A stretch of DNA of 64,000 bases from Nocardia mikamii NBRC 108933 (GTDB lineage Bacteria > Actinomycetota > Actinomycetes > Mycobacteriales > Mycobacteriaceae), in the NCBI RefSeq assembly GCF_001613505.1, contig NZ_BDCM01000006.1, positions 124,001-188,000 on the forward strand, given 5' to 3'. The notes below the pieces were generated by a model, which saw nothing but the letters and a program-made list of their open reading frames with translations, did not search any database and was not told the DNA's origin. Position 1 is the first letter of the stretch, and every line of letters begins with the position of its first letter. This document shows, piece after piece, positions 47,054-58,348 of this stretch. The translations under genes and the position numbers were made by a program.

Positions 47054-48993
47054 GGATTGATGTCCTCTTTGTCGGCGAGTGCGGTGTCGTCCGAACCGCC
47101 GGCGCTCTTCCCCGCGGGGTTCGGCGATGTCCGCGCGGCCGCCGGTTCACCGTCCGGTGACTCCGGAGGCTCCGGCGCGTCCTCGTCCGCCGGCGTCGTA
47201 CGGGCCGACGGTTCGGCATCGGCATTCGCTTCGACGGTACCGGGGACGCTCGCCGGGCCGTCGGGTCCGTCGGCCGGCGGTCGGCTCGCGGCCGGATCCG
47301 CCGGGTCGGGGGAATCGCCCGCCGGATCGGCGTCTGCGGCCGGGTCCACCTCGTCCTCCGCCGCGGCCACCGAACCGGCGGGCAGCTCGGCCAACCGTCG
47401 CTTGGGCGGTTCCAGGGACAGGGGGCTCGCGCCGAGTTTGCGGCCGCGCACCAGCGGCAGGGTCAGGCGGAAGCTCGCGCCCGCGCCGGGTTCACCCCAG
47501 GCCTCGAGGCGTCCGTCGTGCAGATTCGCATCCTCCACACTGATCGACAGACCCAGCCCGGTACCGCCGGAACGCCGCATCCGCGAGGGATCGGACCGCC
47601 AGAAGCGATTGAAGACCAGCTTCTCCTCGCCGGGGCGCAGTCCGACGCCCTGATCGCGCACCACCATCGCGACGGCATTGGCGTCGACGTCGCCGCGCAT
47701 CCGGATCAGGACCGGCTTGCCCTCGCTGTGATCGATGGCGTTGGCGAGCAGATTGCGCAGCACACGTTCGACGCGGCGCGGATCGACCTCCGCCACCAGC
47801 GGCTCCTCGGGCAGATCCACCACCAGTTCGCAGCCGGATTCCTTGGCCAGATGCCGGACCGTGGAGACCGCCGCCCGCGCGCACATCCGCACGTCGAGCG
47901 ATTCGATCTGCAATTCGGCCACACCCGCGTCGTGGCGGCTGATCTCGAGCAGGTCGTTGAGCAGGCCCTCGAACCGGTCCAGCTCGGTCACCAGCAGTTC
48001 GGCACTGCGTGCCAGCGCCGGATCGAGTTCGTCGCTGGACCCGTGGATCAGGTCGGCGGCCATCCGCACCGTGGTGAGCGGGGTCCGCAGTTCGTGGCTG
48101 ACATCGGAGGTGAAGCGGCGTTGCAGATTGCCGAATTCCTCCAGCTGGGTGATCTGATTGGACAGACTTTCGGCCATCTCGTTGAACGACATGGCGAGTC
48201 TGGCCATATCGTCCTCACCTCGGACCAGCATCCGCTCCTTGAGGCGGCCGTCGGCGAAGCGTCCGGCGATCCGGGCGGCCGAGCGGATCGGCAACACCAC
48301 CTGCCGGGCCACCAGCGCGGTGATCGCGGCCAGCAACAACAGCAGCACGATGCCGCCGATCAGCATGGTGCCGCGCATCAGGCTCAGGCTGCGCTGCTCG
48401 TTGTTGAGCGGGAAGATCAGATACACCTCGAGGGTCGGCACTTCCGAGCTCGGGCTGCCGATGATCAGCGCCGGCCCGCGATATCCGTCCGGATCCGAGA
48501 TCGTCGCGAACTGGTAACTCACCTGGTTCTGCTGGACGAACCGGCGCAACTCGGCGGGAACCTCCAGCATCGGCCCGGCGGTCACCTCCTGCTGTCCGTC
48601 GCCGACCATCGCCAGAGCGACGTTGTAGGTTCCGGCACCGCCGGTGGACGAACTGCCGCCGGAGGAGAGGGCACGCACGGCGTCCTGCAACCGGACCGCC
48701 TGGGTGCTCGAATCGGAGACACCCGTGAGCTGCGCCTCGACGGTATTGCGGGCGCGGCCCATCTCCTCAACGGCCGCATTGACTTTCGCGTCCAGGAGGC
48801 GGTCGGTGATCTGACTGGTCAGCACCACACCGAGAATCGTGATGACGATCAGCGACAGGGTGAGCGTGGAAACCACCACGCGCAACTGCAGCGATCGCCG
48901 CCACGTGTGGCCCAGCGATTCTCCGACGGATTTGAACCAGGCCACCACGGCTGCCAGCAGCCGCTCGACGCGGCTTCTGGAGCCTGCGATCAC
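47050..48993 (-). CDS. mtrB: Sensor histidine kinase MtrB
   Basis: A 647-residue kinase: TM1 (about 38-60), a periplasmic sensor of about 140 residues, TM2 (about 200-222), HAMP, HisKA with the phosphorylation site [10 protein letters not shown] (about residue 310), and HATPase_c with [18 protein letters not shown] and [10 protein letters not shown] Pro/Ala/Asp-rich unstructured tail of about 120 residues follows, longer than in M. tuberculosis. It phosphorylates MtrA and links cell-wall state to division and replication. Start overlaps the mtrA stop (ATGA-type). Confidence 0.94.
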   Translation of the reverse strand: MIAGSRSRVERLLAAVVAWFKSVGESLGHTWRRSLQLRVVVSTLTLSLIVITILGVVLTSQITDRLLDAKVNAAVEEMGRARNTVEAQLTGVSDSSTQAVRLQDAVRALSSGGSSSTGGAGTYNVALAMVGDGQQEVTAGPMLEVPAELRRFVQQNQVSYQFATISDPDGYRGPALIIGSPSSEVPTLEVYLIFPLNNEQRSLSLMRGTMLIGGIVLLLLLAAITALVARQVVLPIRSAARIAGRFADGRLKERMLVRGEDDMARLAMSFNEMAESLSNQITQLEEFGNLQRRFTSDVSHELRTPLTTVRMAADLIHGSSDELDPALARSAELLVTELDRFEGLLNDLLEISRHDAGVAELQIESLDVRMCARAAVSTVRHLAKESGCELVVDLPEEPLVAEVDPRRVERVLRNLLANAIDHSEGKPVLIRMRGDVDANAVAMVVRDQGVGLRPGEEKLVFNRFWRSDPSRMRRSGGTGLGLSISVEDANLHDGRLEAWGEPGAGASFRLTLPLVRGRKLGASPLSLEPPKRRLAELPAGSVAAAEDEVDPAADADPAGDSPDPADPAASRPPADGPDGPASVPGTVEANADAEPSARTTPADEDAPEPPESPDGEPAAARTSPNPAGKSAGGSDDTALADKEDINP

Positions 48994-49667
48994 GGCGGTC
49001 CGGCCTTGTAGCCCACGCCACGAACGGTCAGCACGATCTCAGGGTTCTCGGGATCCTTCTCGACCTTGGCCCGCAGTCGCTGCACATGCACGTTCACCAG
49101 GCGCGTGTCGGCCGCGTGCCGGTAACCCCACACCTGCTCGAGCAGCACCTCGCGGGTGAAGACCTGCCGCGGTTTGCGCGCCAGGGCCACCAGCAGATCG
49201 AACTCGAGCGGGGTCAGCGAGATCTGCTGACCGCTGCGGGTCACCTTGTGGGCCGGTACGTCGATGACGATGTCGGCGATCGACAGGAGTTCGGCCGGCT
49301 CGTCGTCGGTACGGCGCAACCGCGCCCGCACCCGCGCGACCAGCTCCTTCGGCTTGAAGGGTTTGACGATGTAGTCGTCGGCACCCGATTCCAAGCCCAG
49401 GACGACGTCGACCGTGTCGGTCTTGGCCGTCAACATCACGATCGGCACACCGGAATCGGCGCGCAGCACCCGGCACACGTCGATACCGTTCATGCCCGGA
49501 AGCATGGGGTCGAGCAGCACCAGATCCGGGCGTAATTCCCGGACCGCGGTGAGCGCCTGCGTGCCGTCGCCGACCACATGGGGATCGAAACCCTCGCCGC
49601 GCAAGACGATCGTGAGCATCTCGGCGAGCGCCATATCGTCGTCGACGACCAGAATCTTCGGCTTCAT
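48990..49667 (-). CDS. mtrA: Response regulator MtrA
   Basis: A 225-residue OmpR-type regulator, nearly identical to mycobacterial MtrA across the receiver ([20 protein letters not shown]) and the DNA-binding domain ([38 protein letters not shown]). The phospho-acceptor is D53 in LLDPMLPG; the usual leucine after the aspartate is proline here. It is essential in relatives and regulates dnaA, ripA and related genes. ATG 49667 is the native start. Confidence 0.95.
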   Translation of the reverse strand: MKPKILVVDDDMALAEMLTIVLRGEGFDPHVVGDGTQALTAVRELRPDLVLLDPMLPGMNGIDVCRVLRADSGVPIVMLTAKTDTVDVVLGLESGADDYIVKPFKPKELVARVRARLRRTDDEPAELLSIADIVIDVPAHKVTRSGQQISLTPLEFDLLVALARKPRQVFTREVLLEQVWGYRHAADTRLVNVHVQRLRAKVEKDPENPEIVLTVRGVGYKAGPP

Positions 49668-49746
49668 AATTACTATGTTGTCATCTCTCCGGCTCGGAAC
49701 GGGCAACCACGCCAACACTGGTTACATTACCGACGTACATGCCACC

Positions 49747-50394
49747 CTATCGGCCAATCATTTCCGCCAGTCGTCCGGTGAGTCGGACCGGATCGTCCTG
49801 CGGCGCATGGACCCACCACGGCCCGTGCCACCGCGATTCGGCCAACCCACGATAGACCGCCGCCGTACGCTCCTGCAGCGATATATCTCGTTCGTAGGCG
49901 TCGAGCGCGCGGGCGGTGTCGAGTTCACCTCGGCGCCGGGCGCGTTCGATCGCCAGCTCGGTCGGCACGTCGAGCAGCACCTGGATATCGGGCACCGGCA
50001 GTTCGAACCGTCCGAACTCCAATTCCGCTACCCACGAGCTCGTTTCGCCGTCGGCCTGCTCGCCCGCCCGCGCGGCGCTGTAGGCGGCATTGGAGGCGAC
50101 GTACCGATCGAGCAGCACAATATCGTTGTCCGCCAACAGTTTCGACAACTCGTCGCGGGCCTCGGCGCGATCCAGCGCGAACAGCAGCGCCATCGCGCTC
50201 ACGGATGCGGCCACATCGCCGTGCCGGCCACGCAGCGCCTCGGCCGCCAGATCCGCGTGGATCGACCGGCCGTAGCGCGGGAAGGCCAGCGTGTCCACGC
50301 GCAGCCCGCGGTCGCGCAGGCCCGCGACGACGGCGTCGATCAACGTCCGCTTACCCGCGCCGTCGAGGCCCTCTACCGCGATGAGTGCACCCAT
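49747..50394 (-). CDS. tmk: Thymidylate kinase
   Basis: A 215-residue dTMP kinase of the actinobacterial type: P-loop AVEGLDGAGKRTL (with the Gly-Lys-Arg-Thr variant), LAFPRYGRSIHADLAAEAL, and DRYVASNAAYSAARAGE. It phosphorylates dTMP for DNA synthesis. ATG 50394 is preceded by TAACCT with a 7-nt gap, suggesting a leaderless mRNA. Located directly upstream of mtrA, as in mycobacteria (Rv3247c). Confidence 0.93.
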   Translation of the reverse strand: MGALIAVEGLDGAGKRTLIDAVVAGLRDRGLRVDTLAFPRYGRSIHADLAAEALRGRHGDVAASVSAMALLFALDRAEARDELSKLLADNDIVLLDRYVASNAAYSAARAGEQADGETSSWVAELEFGRFELPVPDIQVLLDVPTELAIERARRRGELDTARALDAYERDISLQERTAAVYRGLAESRWHGPWWVHAPQDDPVRLTGRLAEMIGR

Positions 50395-50401
50395 AACGTG
50401 C

Positions 50402-50407
50402 AGGTTA
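50402..50407 (-). promoter_or_regulatory. -10 box TAACCT of tmk
   Basis: On the minus strand TAACCT is followed by GCACGTT and the ATG at 50394, matching leaderless spacing. Confidence 0.45.
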
Positions 50408-50558
50408 CAACTCCCGCGTCCACCCTGTTCGAGGTACCCGCGGTGCACTATCCGAAAAGATCACATTTCAAAAGACGCTACTTTTGGGGGCAGCGTCTCG
50501 GATAACGGCCCCGGGGCCGGACGTGATCAAGGATGCGTCCCGAATCAGAAAGGCACCC

Positions 50559-50768
50559 ATGTTCACCTCTCGCGTATTACGCACCGCCGCAGTCACTCTC
50601 GCGCTCGGGGCGGGCCTCGCCACCGGAACCGCGACTGCCGCGCAGACATCGGCCACCAACACCCCCGTCGCCGACTCCCCGCTGGGGTCGGGATCGGCGA
50701 GCGGATCGAACGAGCCGGGCTCGATTCTGTGCTGGCTGCTGCACCCCAGCCCCACCTGCCAGCTCTGA
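50559..50768 (+). CDS. Small secreted peptide with C-terminal cysteine pair
   Basis: A 69-residue protein with a signal peptide (MFTSRVLRTAAVTLALG, cleavage likely after ATA near residue 27). The mature part is about 40 residues: a Ser/Gly/Asn-rich linker and then GSILCWLLHPSPTCQL, which could close a small disulphide loop. GAAAGG 7 nt upstream supports ATG 50559. No family recognised. Convergent with ahcY, sharing a bidirectional hairpin. Confidence 0.6.
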   Translation: MFTSRVLRTAAVTLALGAGLATGTATAAQTSATNTPVADSPLGSGSASGSNEPGSILCWLLHPSPTCQL

Positions 50769-50791
50769 CGCGTCAGCGCAGGCACGAACGA

Positions 50792-50824
50792 TGTCCCGCC
50801 GGGCTCGAAAGCACCGGCGGGACA
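50792..50824. terminator. Bidirectional hairpin between the small secreted gene and ahcY
   Basis: TGTCCCGCCGG (50792-50802) pairs with CCGGCGGGACA (50814-50824) over 11 bp around an 11-nt loop, between two convergent stop codons. Confidence 0.65.
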
Positions 50825-50837
50825 ACCGTTTCCGAAC

Positions 50838-52319
<1,482 letters not shown>

Positions 52320-52465
52320 GCGCCTGGATCAGCCTCTCGGTGGATGTCGGTTCGACAACTCAGGCTAGTCGCTCACACGCGTTCGGTGTACGCCGACGGG
52401 GTGCGGCTGGGCCGGCCGGATCGAATTCCGGTCCCGGCCGCGCCGATGCCCGCCCCGGCCGCGCA

Positions 52466-53170
52466 TCATCGGCGCCAGATGTAGCGGACCTGGGGACGCC
52501 CCGCGCGGCCGTAGTCCGACCGCCGTTCCACCACGCCGTCGCTCGCCAGCTGCTCCAGATAGCGCCATGCCGTGACACGCGAAACGCCCACGGCACGACC
52601 GGTTTCGGTCGCCGACAACCCGTCCGGCGCCTCGCGCACCGCCCGGGATATCTCCTGGAGCGTCTGCGGCGCAATACCTTTCGGGGCGGCCGCTTTCGGA
52701 TCGGCGGTGCGCAGCGCGCTCAGCGCCCGATCGATGTCGTGCTGGGTCAGCGTCGCGTCACCGGCGGGCAACGCGGCCCGGAACTCCAGGTAGCGCTCGA
52801 GCTTGTCGCGGAACGCCGCGAAGGTGAAGGGTTTCAGCAGATACAGCGCTATCCCGTGCGCGACGGCGGCCCGCACCATCTCGAGGTCGCGCGCGGAGGT
52901 TATGGCGATCACATCGGGTCGCGGCCGCAAGCGAGCCAGGGCGGCGGTCACCTCGAGCCCGCCGATATCCGGCAGCCCCAGATCCATCAGCACCAGATCG
53001 ACCGGGGTTCCCGCGGCGGCGGCGTGGGTTGCCGTCCGGATCGCGTCCCGGCCGGTGGCGGCCACGCCCACCGGCTCGAATCCCGCCACCCGCGCGACAT
53101 ACGAGTGATGCGCCTCGGCGATGCGCGGTTCGTCCTCCACGATCAGCACCCGGATCGGCGGCCTCGTCAT
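52466..53170 (-). CDS. CitB/DcuR-family response regulator
   Basis: A 234-residue regulator. The receiver (about 5-120) has acidic residues D13/E12 and the phospho-acceptor D63 in LVLMDLGLPD. The C-terminal part holds a winged helix with SATETGRAVGVSRVTAWRYLEQL. CitB-type regulators activate dicarboxylate transport genes when the CitA-like kinase sees its substrate. ATG 53170 overlaps the kinase stop (ATGA). The dctA gene next door is the likely target. Confidence 0.88.
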   Translation of the reverse strand: MTRPPIRVLIVEDEPRIAEAHHSYVARVAGFEPVGVAATGRDAIRTATHAAAAGTPVDLVLMDLGLPDIGGLEVTAALARLRPRPDVIAITSARDLEMVRAAVAHGIALYLLKPFTFAAFRDKLERYLEFRAALPAGDATLTQHDIDRALSALRTADPKAAAPKGIAPQTLQEISRAVREAPDGLSATETGRAVGVSRVTAWRYLEQLASDGVVERRSDYGRAGRPQVRYIWRR

Positions 53171-54750
53171 CGCACCGGAATCCTCACCACGACAGCCGAT
53201 TCCGGGCTGCGCTCGGCCCGCAGCGTGCCGCCGTATCGGGTCACCAGCCGCCAGACCAGCGCCAGGCCCAGTCCGTGATGTTCGGCCTTGGTCGTATATC
53301 CCCGTTCCATCGCCCGGGCGAAGGCCTCCTCCGACATTCCCGGCCCGCTGTCGGCGACCCTGACCACCAGCGCCGACGCATCCGAGCGGACGGAGACCTC
53401 GACCCACGCATCAGGATCCTGCGCGACCGCGTCCACCGCGTTGTCGACGAGATTTCCGACCAGGGTGACCACTTCCTGCGCGGTCAGCGGGGCGGCGGAC
53501 TCCAGCGCGGTGTCCTCGGCGACGGTCAATTCCACGCCGCGTTCGATGGCCCGGTCGACCTTGCCGAGCAGCAGCGCCACCAGGACCGGCTCGTGGACGG
53601 CATCGGTCAGGCGGTCGATGAGTGCCTGGGACAGCCGCAGTTCGGCCGTCGCGAAGTCGACGGCTCGATCGACATGGCCCAGCTCGACCATCGTGATCAC
53701 CGCGTGCAACCGGTTGGCCGCCTCGTGCGCCTGCGCCCGCAGTGATTCGGCCAGACCGCGCGCGGAATCCAACTCGCCCATGATGTCGCGGAGTTCGGTG
53801 TGGTCGCGGATGGTGAGGACCGTGCCGAGGCGCCGCCCCGCCCAGGAGACGACATCCTGGTTGACCACCAGCACGCGGGCGGCTGTCACATGCATCTCGT
53901 CGCGGACCACGGTGGCGTCGAGGTGCCGCAGCGACACCGGCAGATCGGTGCGGCGCACCGGGCCGTCGGGCAGTTCCAGCAAGCGTCTGGCCTCGTCGTT
54001 GACCACCGCCGCCTCCGGGTCATCGCGGTCGAACACGATCAGCCCCTCGTGCACGGAGTGCAGCACGGCATCGTGATGTTCGTAGAGCGTCCGGAGTTCG
54101 GCCGGACCAAGTCCCTGGGTCTGGCGTAGCAGCCGGCGGCGCAGCACGAATGCGCCCAGCACGGCCAGCAGCAGGCCCGCACCGGCCGCCGCGAGAATCA
54201 GCGGCAGCTGCGCACTCACCTGATCGCCGATGCGGGCCCGGGTCACGCCCGCCGAGACGAGCGCGACGACCCGGCCGGTCTCGTCGCGGACGGGTGTGAC
54301 CGCCCGGATCGAGGGGCCCAGCGTCCCGGTATAGGTCTCGGTGAACGTGTCACCGGCCAGCGCCCGATCGATGTTTCCGCTGAACGGCTGTCCGATCCGG
54401 CTGACATCGGTGTGGGTGTAGCGGGTGCGGTCGGGGGCCATCACCACGATGAAATCGACTCCGGTCCGCTGCCGGATCCGTTCGGTCACCGGCTGCAGCA
54501 CGGCCGTGGGGTCCGGCGTACGCACCGCGGCCGCCGTGGACGGCGCCTGGGCGAGGGCCACCGCGATGCCGGTGACCCGGCGAGCCGTCGCATCGTCCTG
54601 TTCGCGGCGCACCTCCCACACCGCCAGCGCCGACCCGACCGCGATCACCACCACCAGGACCACCAGCTGCGCCACGAAGACCTGGCCGGCCAGCGTCATG
54701 CCCCGGGCGTGCCGCACAGGCGAACGAGGGGTCCGGCCTTTCGCCCGCAA
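53167..54750 (-). CDS. CitA/DcuS-family sensor histidine kinase
   Basis: A 527-residue kinase with TM1 (about 22-44), an extracytoplasmic PAS-like sensor domain (DFIVVMAPDRTRYTHTDVSR), TM2 (about 190-210), a cytoplasmic PAS region, and the CitA-type box RAQAHEAANRLHAVITMVEL followed by HATPase (NLVDNAVDAV, GPGMSEEAF). TTG 54750 is chosen because GGGAGG lies 4 nt upstream; ATG 54699 lacks a ribosome-binding site. It senses a C4- or C6-carboxylate by inference. Confidence 0.88.
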   Translation of the reverse strand: MRAKGRTPRSPVRHARGMTLAGQVFVAQLVVLVVVIAVGSALAVWEVRREQDDATARRVTGIAVALAQAPSTAAAVRTPDPTAVLQPVTERIRQRTGVDFIVVMAPDRTRYTHTDVSRIGQPFSGNIDRALAGDTFTETYTGTLGPSIRAVTPVRDETGRVVALVSAGVTRARIGDQVSAQLPLILAAAGAGLLLAVLGAFVLRRRLLRQTQGLGPAELRTLYEHHDAVLHSVHEGLIVFDRDDPEAAVVNDEARRLLELPDGPVRRTDLPVSLRHLDATVVRDEMHVTAARVLVVNQDVVSWAGRRLGTVLTIRDHTELRDIMGELDSARGLAESLRAQAHEAANRLHAVITMVELGHVDRAVDFATAELRLSQALIDRLTDAVHEPVLVALLLGKVDRAIERGVELTVAEDTALESAAPLTAQEVVTLVGNLVDNAVDAVAQDPDAWVEVSVRSDASALVVRVADSGPGMSEEAFARAMERGYTTKAEHHGLGLALVWRLVTRYGGTLRAERSPESAVVVRIPVR

Positions 54751-54780
54751 CGGTCCTCCCGTGAACGAAACGTACGTAAT

Positions 54781-54802
54781 GGTGACCGAGGTCACGGTCA
54801 CC
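54781..54802. promoter_or_regulatory. GTGACC-type inverted repeats between citA-like and dctA genes
   Basis: GTGACC-GA-GGTCAC (54782-54795) is a perfect palindrome, and GGTGACC (54781-54787) and GGTCACC (54796-54802) form an overlapping pair. The site is central in the divergent promoter region, 56-77 bp before dctA, and probably binds the CitB-type regulator. Confidence 0.5.
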
Positions 54803-54857
54803 CCCATCATCACAGTACGAACCCGAGGCACAGATCGGGCAGCACCGGAGGCACATC

Positions 54858-56216
54858 ATGAGCGACTCGACACGGACGCACCGTCGCGACCGTACCCATT
54901 GGCTCTATCTCGCCGTCATCGTGGCGGTGGTGGCCGGCGTATTCGTCGGCTGGCTCGCGCCCGGATTCGGGAAGTCGGTGGGCGAGCTGGGCACCATGTT
55001 CGTCAACCTGATCAAGATGATGATCTCGCCGGTCATCTTCTGCACGATCGTGCTCGGTATCGGTTCGGTGCGGGCCGCGGCGCGGGTCGGCAAGATCGGC
55101 GGTCTGGCGCTCGGCTACTTCCTGATCATGTCGACGGTGGCTCTGACGATCGGTCTAGTGGTCGGCAATCTGCTGCGGCCGGGCACTGGGCTGAACGTCC
55201 ACGAACACGTCGGCGCCGCCGCCGGCTACGTGAAGCAGGCCGAAGGCAGCGGCGGCACCTGGCACTTCCTGGAGAGCATCATCCCGACATCGCTGCTGTC
55301 GTCGCTGACCGCGGGCAGCGTGCTGCAGACCTTGTTCGTGGCCCTGCTCGTCGGCTTCGCCGTGCAGGCGATGGGTACGCAGGGTGAACCCATCCTGCGC
55401 GCGGTGGGGCTGGCGCAGAAGCTGGTGTTCAAGATCTTGACCATGATCCTGTGGCTGGCGCCGATCGGTGCCTTCGGCGCGATCGCGAACGTGGTGGCGG
55501 CCACCGGGCTGGATGCGGTGAAACAGCTCGCGGCGTTGATGCTCGCGTTCTATCTGACCTGCCTGGTCTTCGTCTTCGGCGTACTGGGGGCGCTGCTGCG
55601 GGTGAGTTCGGGCGTATCGATCGTCAAGCTGGTTCGCTACCTGGCGCGCGAATATCTGCTGATCTTCTCCACCTCGTCCTCCGAATCGGCGCTGCCGCGG
55701 CTGATCGCGAAGATGGAACACCTCGGTGTCGAACGCTCGACCGTGGGCATCGTCGTCCCGACCGGATATTCGTTCAACCTCGACGGCACCGCGATCTACC
55801 TGACGATGTCCTCGCTGTTCATCGCCGACGCGATGGGTAAGCCGCTCTCGCTCGCGCAGCAGATCGGCCTGCTGGTGTTCATGATCGTCGCGTCCAAGGG
55901 CGCGGCCGGAGTGACCGGAGCGGGACTGGCCACCCTGGCCGGTGGTCTACAGAGCCATCGCCCGGATCTGCTGGACGGTGTGGGCCTGATCGTCGGGATC
56001 GACCGGTTCATGTCGGAGGCCCGCGCCATCACCAACTTCTCGGGCAATGCCGTCGCCACCGTCCTCGTCGGAACCTGGACCAAGACCATCGACGATGTCC
56101 GTCTGCGCGCCGTACTCGACCGGGAACTGCCCTTCGACGAGACGACGATGGTCGACAGCGAACCTGCCGAAACATCCGGAACTCCCGCCGAACGAACCGA
56201 ATTGGTCCCCGTCTGA
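54858..56216 (+). CDS. dctA: C4-dicarboxylate/proton (or sodium) symporter DctA
   Basis: A 452-residue DAACS-family transporter with eight helices and two re-entrant loops. It has the serine-rich STSSSESALPRL hairpin, PTGYSFNLDGTAIYLT, and GVTGAGLATLAGGL. It imports succinate, fumarate or malate. GGAGG stands 6 nt before ATG 54858. Divergent from the CitAB-type two-component pair. Confidence 0.92.
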   Translation: MSDSTRTHRRDRTHWLYLAVIVAVVAGVFVGWLAPGFGKSVGELGTMFVNLIKMMISPVIFCTIVLGIGSVRAAARVGKIGGLALGYFLIMSTVALTIGLVVGNLLRPGTGLNVHEHVGAAAGYVKQAEGSGGTWHFLESIIPTSLLSSLTAGSVLQTLFVALLVGFAVQAMGTQGEPILRAVGLAQKLVFKILTMILWLAPIGAFGAIANVVAATGLDAVKQLAALMLAFYLTCLVFVFGVLGALLRVSSGVSIVKLVRYLAREYLLIFSTSSSESALPRLIAKMEHLGVERSTVGIVVPTGYSFNLDGTAIYLTMSSLFIADAMGKPLSLAQQIGLLVFMIVASKGAAGVTGAGLATLAGGLQSHRPDLLDGVGLIVGIDRFMSEARAITNFSGNAVATVLVGTWTKTIDDVRLRAVLDRELPFDETTMVDSEPAETSGTPAERTELVPV

Positions 56217-56224
56217 CCTCGCGA

Positions 56225-57382
56225 CTATCCCGCCAGCCGGTAGACGGCCGGGGTGCGCTCCCGCTTGCGCGGCGCGATATTGGCTCTGCCGAGATCGCCC
56301 GCGTAGTGCGCGGCGACCTTCGGATCCATGACCCGTCGCCACAGCGGCGGGACGGTGGCCAGCAGGATCATCGTCGCGTAGCCCGCCGGAAGTTGCGGGG
56401 CCTCCTGCGTACTACGCAACGTTTGGTACCGGCGGCCCGGATTGGCGTGGTGGTCGCTGTGGCGCTGCAAGTGGAACAGGAAGATGTTGGTGACCAGCCG
56501 ATCGGAGTTCCAGCTGTCGGCCGGCGAGCAGCGCGCCCAGCGGCCACCGGGCAGACGGCGGCGCAGCAAGCCGTAGTGCTCGACGTAGTTCACGGTTTCC
56601 AGCAACCCGAAGCCGATCACTGCCTGCAGCAGCAGATACGGCAGCATGCGGGGGCCGAACATCGCCAGCAGCGCGCCGTAGAGCACCACCGTCATCGACC
56701 ACGCCTGCAGGATGTTGTTGCGCACGTTCCACCAGCCGAAGCCCTTGCGGTGCAGCCGGTCACGTTCCAGCCGGATCGCCGAGCGCAGTCCGCCGAAGAT
56801 GCTGCGCGGCAGGAACATCCACAGCGATTCGCCCAAGCGGGCGCTGGCCGGATCGTCCGGCGTGGCCACCCGCGCATGGTGGCCCTTGTTGTGTTCGACG
56901 AAGAAATGCCCGTATCCGGACTGCGCCAGCGCGAGCTTGGCCAGCCACCGCTCCAGCCGTTCCACCCGATGCCCCAGCTCGTGCGCGGCGTTGATGCCGA
57001 TACCGCTGACGAAACCGAGCGTCGCCGCCAGCCCCAGCTTGTCCACCACGCCGAGTTCGTGACCGGACCACATGTAGGCCGCGATCACCAGTCCGGCCAG
57101 CTGGATGGGCAGGAACAGATAGGTGCACCACCGGTAGTAGCGATCGCGGGAGAGCCGCTCGTAATCCTCGTCGCGCGGGTTGGTGCCGTCCTCGCCGACG
57201 AACCAGTCCAGCAGAGGTATCACGATCAGGACGATGATCGGCCCGATCCACCAGAACGCCTCGATGCCGGTCCGGGCGACCAGCTGGGAAGGGAGCAATG
57301 CGCAGCCCGGGGCGATCAATCCCAACATCCACAGATGCTTCTTGGGATCAACCGAACCCGAGCGTTTGCCGACCGTTTGCAC
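56225..57382 (-). CDS. alkB2: Alkane 1-monooxygenase, paralogue 2
   Basis: A 385-residue membrane di-iron hydroxylase that converts n-alkanes to 1-alkanols. Histidine boxes: NAAHELGHR, EHNKGHH, and LQRHSDHH with the intermediate NYVEHYGLLRR. About six transmembrane helices. GTG 57382 is the in-frame start. It lies apart from the rubredoxin operon; both alkB genes carry the same palindrome upstream, so one regulator probably serves both. It must borrow rubredoxin from the neighbouring operon. Confidence 0.92.
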   Translation of the reverse strand: MQTVGKRSGSVDPKKHLWMLGLIAPGCALLPSQLVARTGIEAFWWIGPIIVLIVIPLLDWFVGEDGTNPRDEDYERLSRDRYYRWCTYLFLPIQLAGLVIAAYMWSGHELGVVDKLGLAATLGFVSGIGINAAHELGHRVERLERWLAKLALAQSGYGHFFVEHNKGHHARVATPDDPASARLGESLWMFLPRSIFGGLRSAIRLERDRLHRKGFGWWNVRNNILQAWSMTVVLYGALLAMFGPRMLPYLLLQAVIGFGLLETVNYVEHYGLLRRRLPGGRWARCSPADSWNSDRLVTNIFLFHLQRHSDHHANPGRRYQTLRSTQEAPQLPAGYATMILLATVPPLWRRVMDPKVAAHYAGDLGRANIAPRKRERTPAVYRLAG

Positions 57383-57686
57383 TCATTGCCCCACTAGAAC
57401 GTATCTGGACTCCTGCCAGGTAAATATGTAGCGGCTCCGAGGCCGTTACGCCCGGTTCAAACCCGCAAAGTGGTAACCGTTACACACGCGGACCCGAAGT
57501 CACAGACAGCGTGGGCCCGAATCCGCTGCGCCGCACCGAGTGAGCAACCACCATTTCCAGCGAGACCGCGCAGGTCAGCGACTGTTCGTACCCGTCGTTC
57601 CGGCCGCCAGCGGCAGGCGCGGTTGTCGTTCAGCACCCCAGTCGGCCCCGGACTGAATCGTTATCCTTCACAGGGCGGATTTCGGA
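57383..57686 (-). promoter_or_regulatory. 304-bp intergenic region with operator in front of alkB2
   Basis: There is no gene here. It carries GGTAACCGTTAC (57472-57483; inner inverted repeat GTAAC-C-GTTAC), 90 bp before alkB2, matching the element ahead of the alkB1 operon at 60007. An AT-rich TACATATTT segment lies between the palindrome and alkB2, a possible -10 region. The TetR gene alkX ends at 57687. Confidence 0.55.
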
Positions 57687-58316
57687 CTACCGGCCGCCGG
57701 TTCGGTCCCGGGCGGCGAGAATCGCCTCCACATACGGTGCGAGCAGCCTGCTCAACTCCTCCGGGGCGTCGCGATGCAGTGCGGCCGGAGTCGGGATGTA
57801 GCTGATGGCGATGCGCACCAGGGCGTGGGCGAGCACATCCGCCTCCGCCGCCGATGCCCCCACCCAGCTGTTTTCGAAGGCCGCGGCCAAGCGCCGGGCG
57901 GCATGTTCGATGAGCGGCCCGGCGTCGAGCGTGATCAACCGCAGCAGATCCAGCTTGGCCTCACCGACCACCAGGGACTGCACCAGCGGATCGGCCGCAC
58001 TGTCGAGGATGAAATTTGCCAGGCCTTCGCGGAATGCCGCCCGCGCATCACCGACGTTGTCCGCGATGGCCGTTCCGACATGGTCCACCAGCTGATCGGC
58101 CAGCCGCAGCGCATAGGCCTGCGCCAGCCCCGTCCGGGAGCCGAATTCGTTGTACAGCGTCTGCCGGCTCACCCCGGCCCGCGTCGCGACGTCGCCGAGC
58201 GTGATCTTGGCCCAGTCCCGCTCGATCAGCAGTTCCCGCATCGCATCGAGGACCGACGTGCGCAGCAGGGTGCGCGCCGCTTCCTGATACGGGACCCGGG
58301 ATCCGTTACGCGGCAT
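57687..58316 (-). CDS. alkX: AlkX-type TetR regulator of alkane hydroxylase genes
   Basis: A 209-residue TetR protein (homologue of Rv3249c). HTH: WAKITLGDVATRAGVSRQTL and YNEFGSRTGLAQAYALRLAD; the C-terminal domain (ADPLVQSLVVGEAKLDLLRL) is typical of AlkX, which in relatives is released by fatty acids or alkane products. ATG 58316 is preferred; TTG 58352 would start 7 nt after the rubB stop. It is the last gene of the alkB1-rubA-rubB-alkX operon. Confidence 0.88.
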   Translation of the reverse strand: MPRNGSRVPYQEAARTLLRTSVLDAMRELLIERDWAKITLGDVATRAGVSRQTLYNEFGSRTGLAQAYALRLADQLVDHVGTAIADNVGDARAAFREGLANFILDSAADPLVQSLVVGEAKLDLLRLITLDAGPLIEHAARRLAAAFENSWVGASAAEADVLAHALVRIAISYIPTPAALHRDAPEELSRLLAPYVEAILAARDRTGGR

Positions 58317-58348
58317 ACCCGCGACGGTGTCACGGGGGGCTTCCGCAG

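Noticed and set aside
47079..49011. Long plus-strand frames opposite mtrB
   Set aside because: Shadows of the coding strand; the mtrB kinase motifs decide the direction.
52320..52465. Possible SAM/SAH riboswitch ahead of ahcY
   Set aside because: Only 146 GC-rich bases with no recognisable conserved pairing or sequence blocks of SAH or SAM riboswitches.
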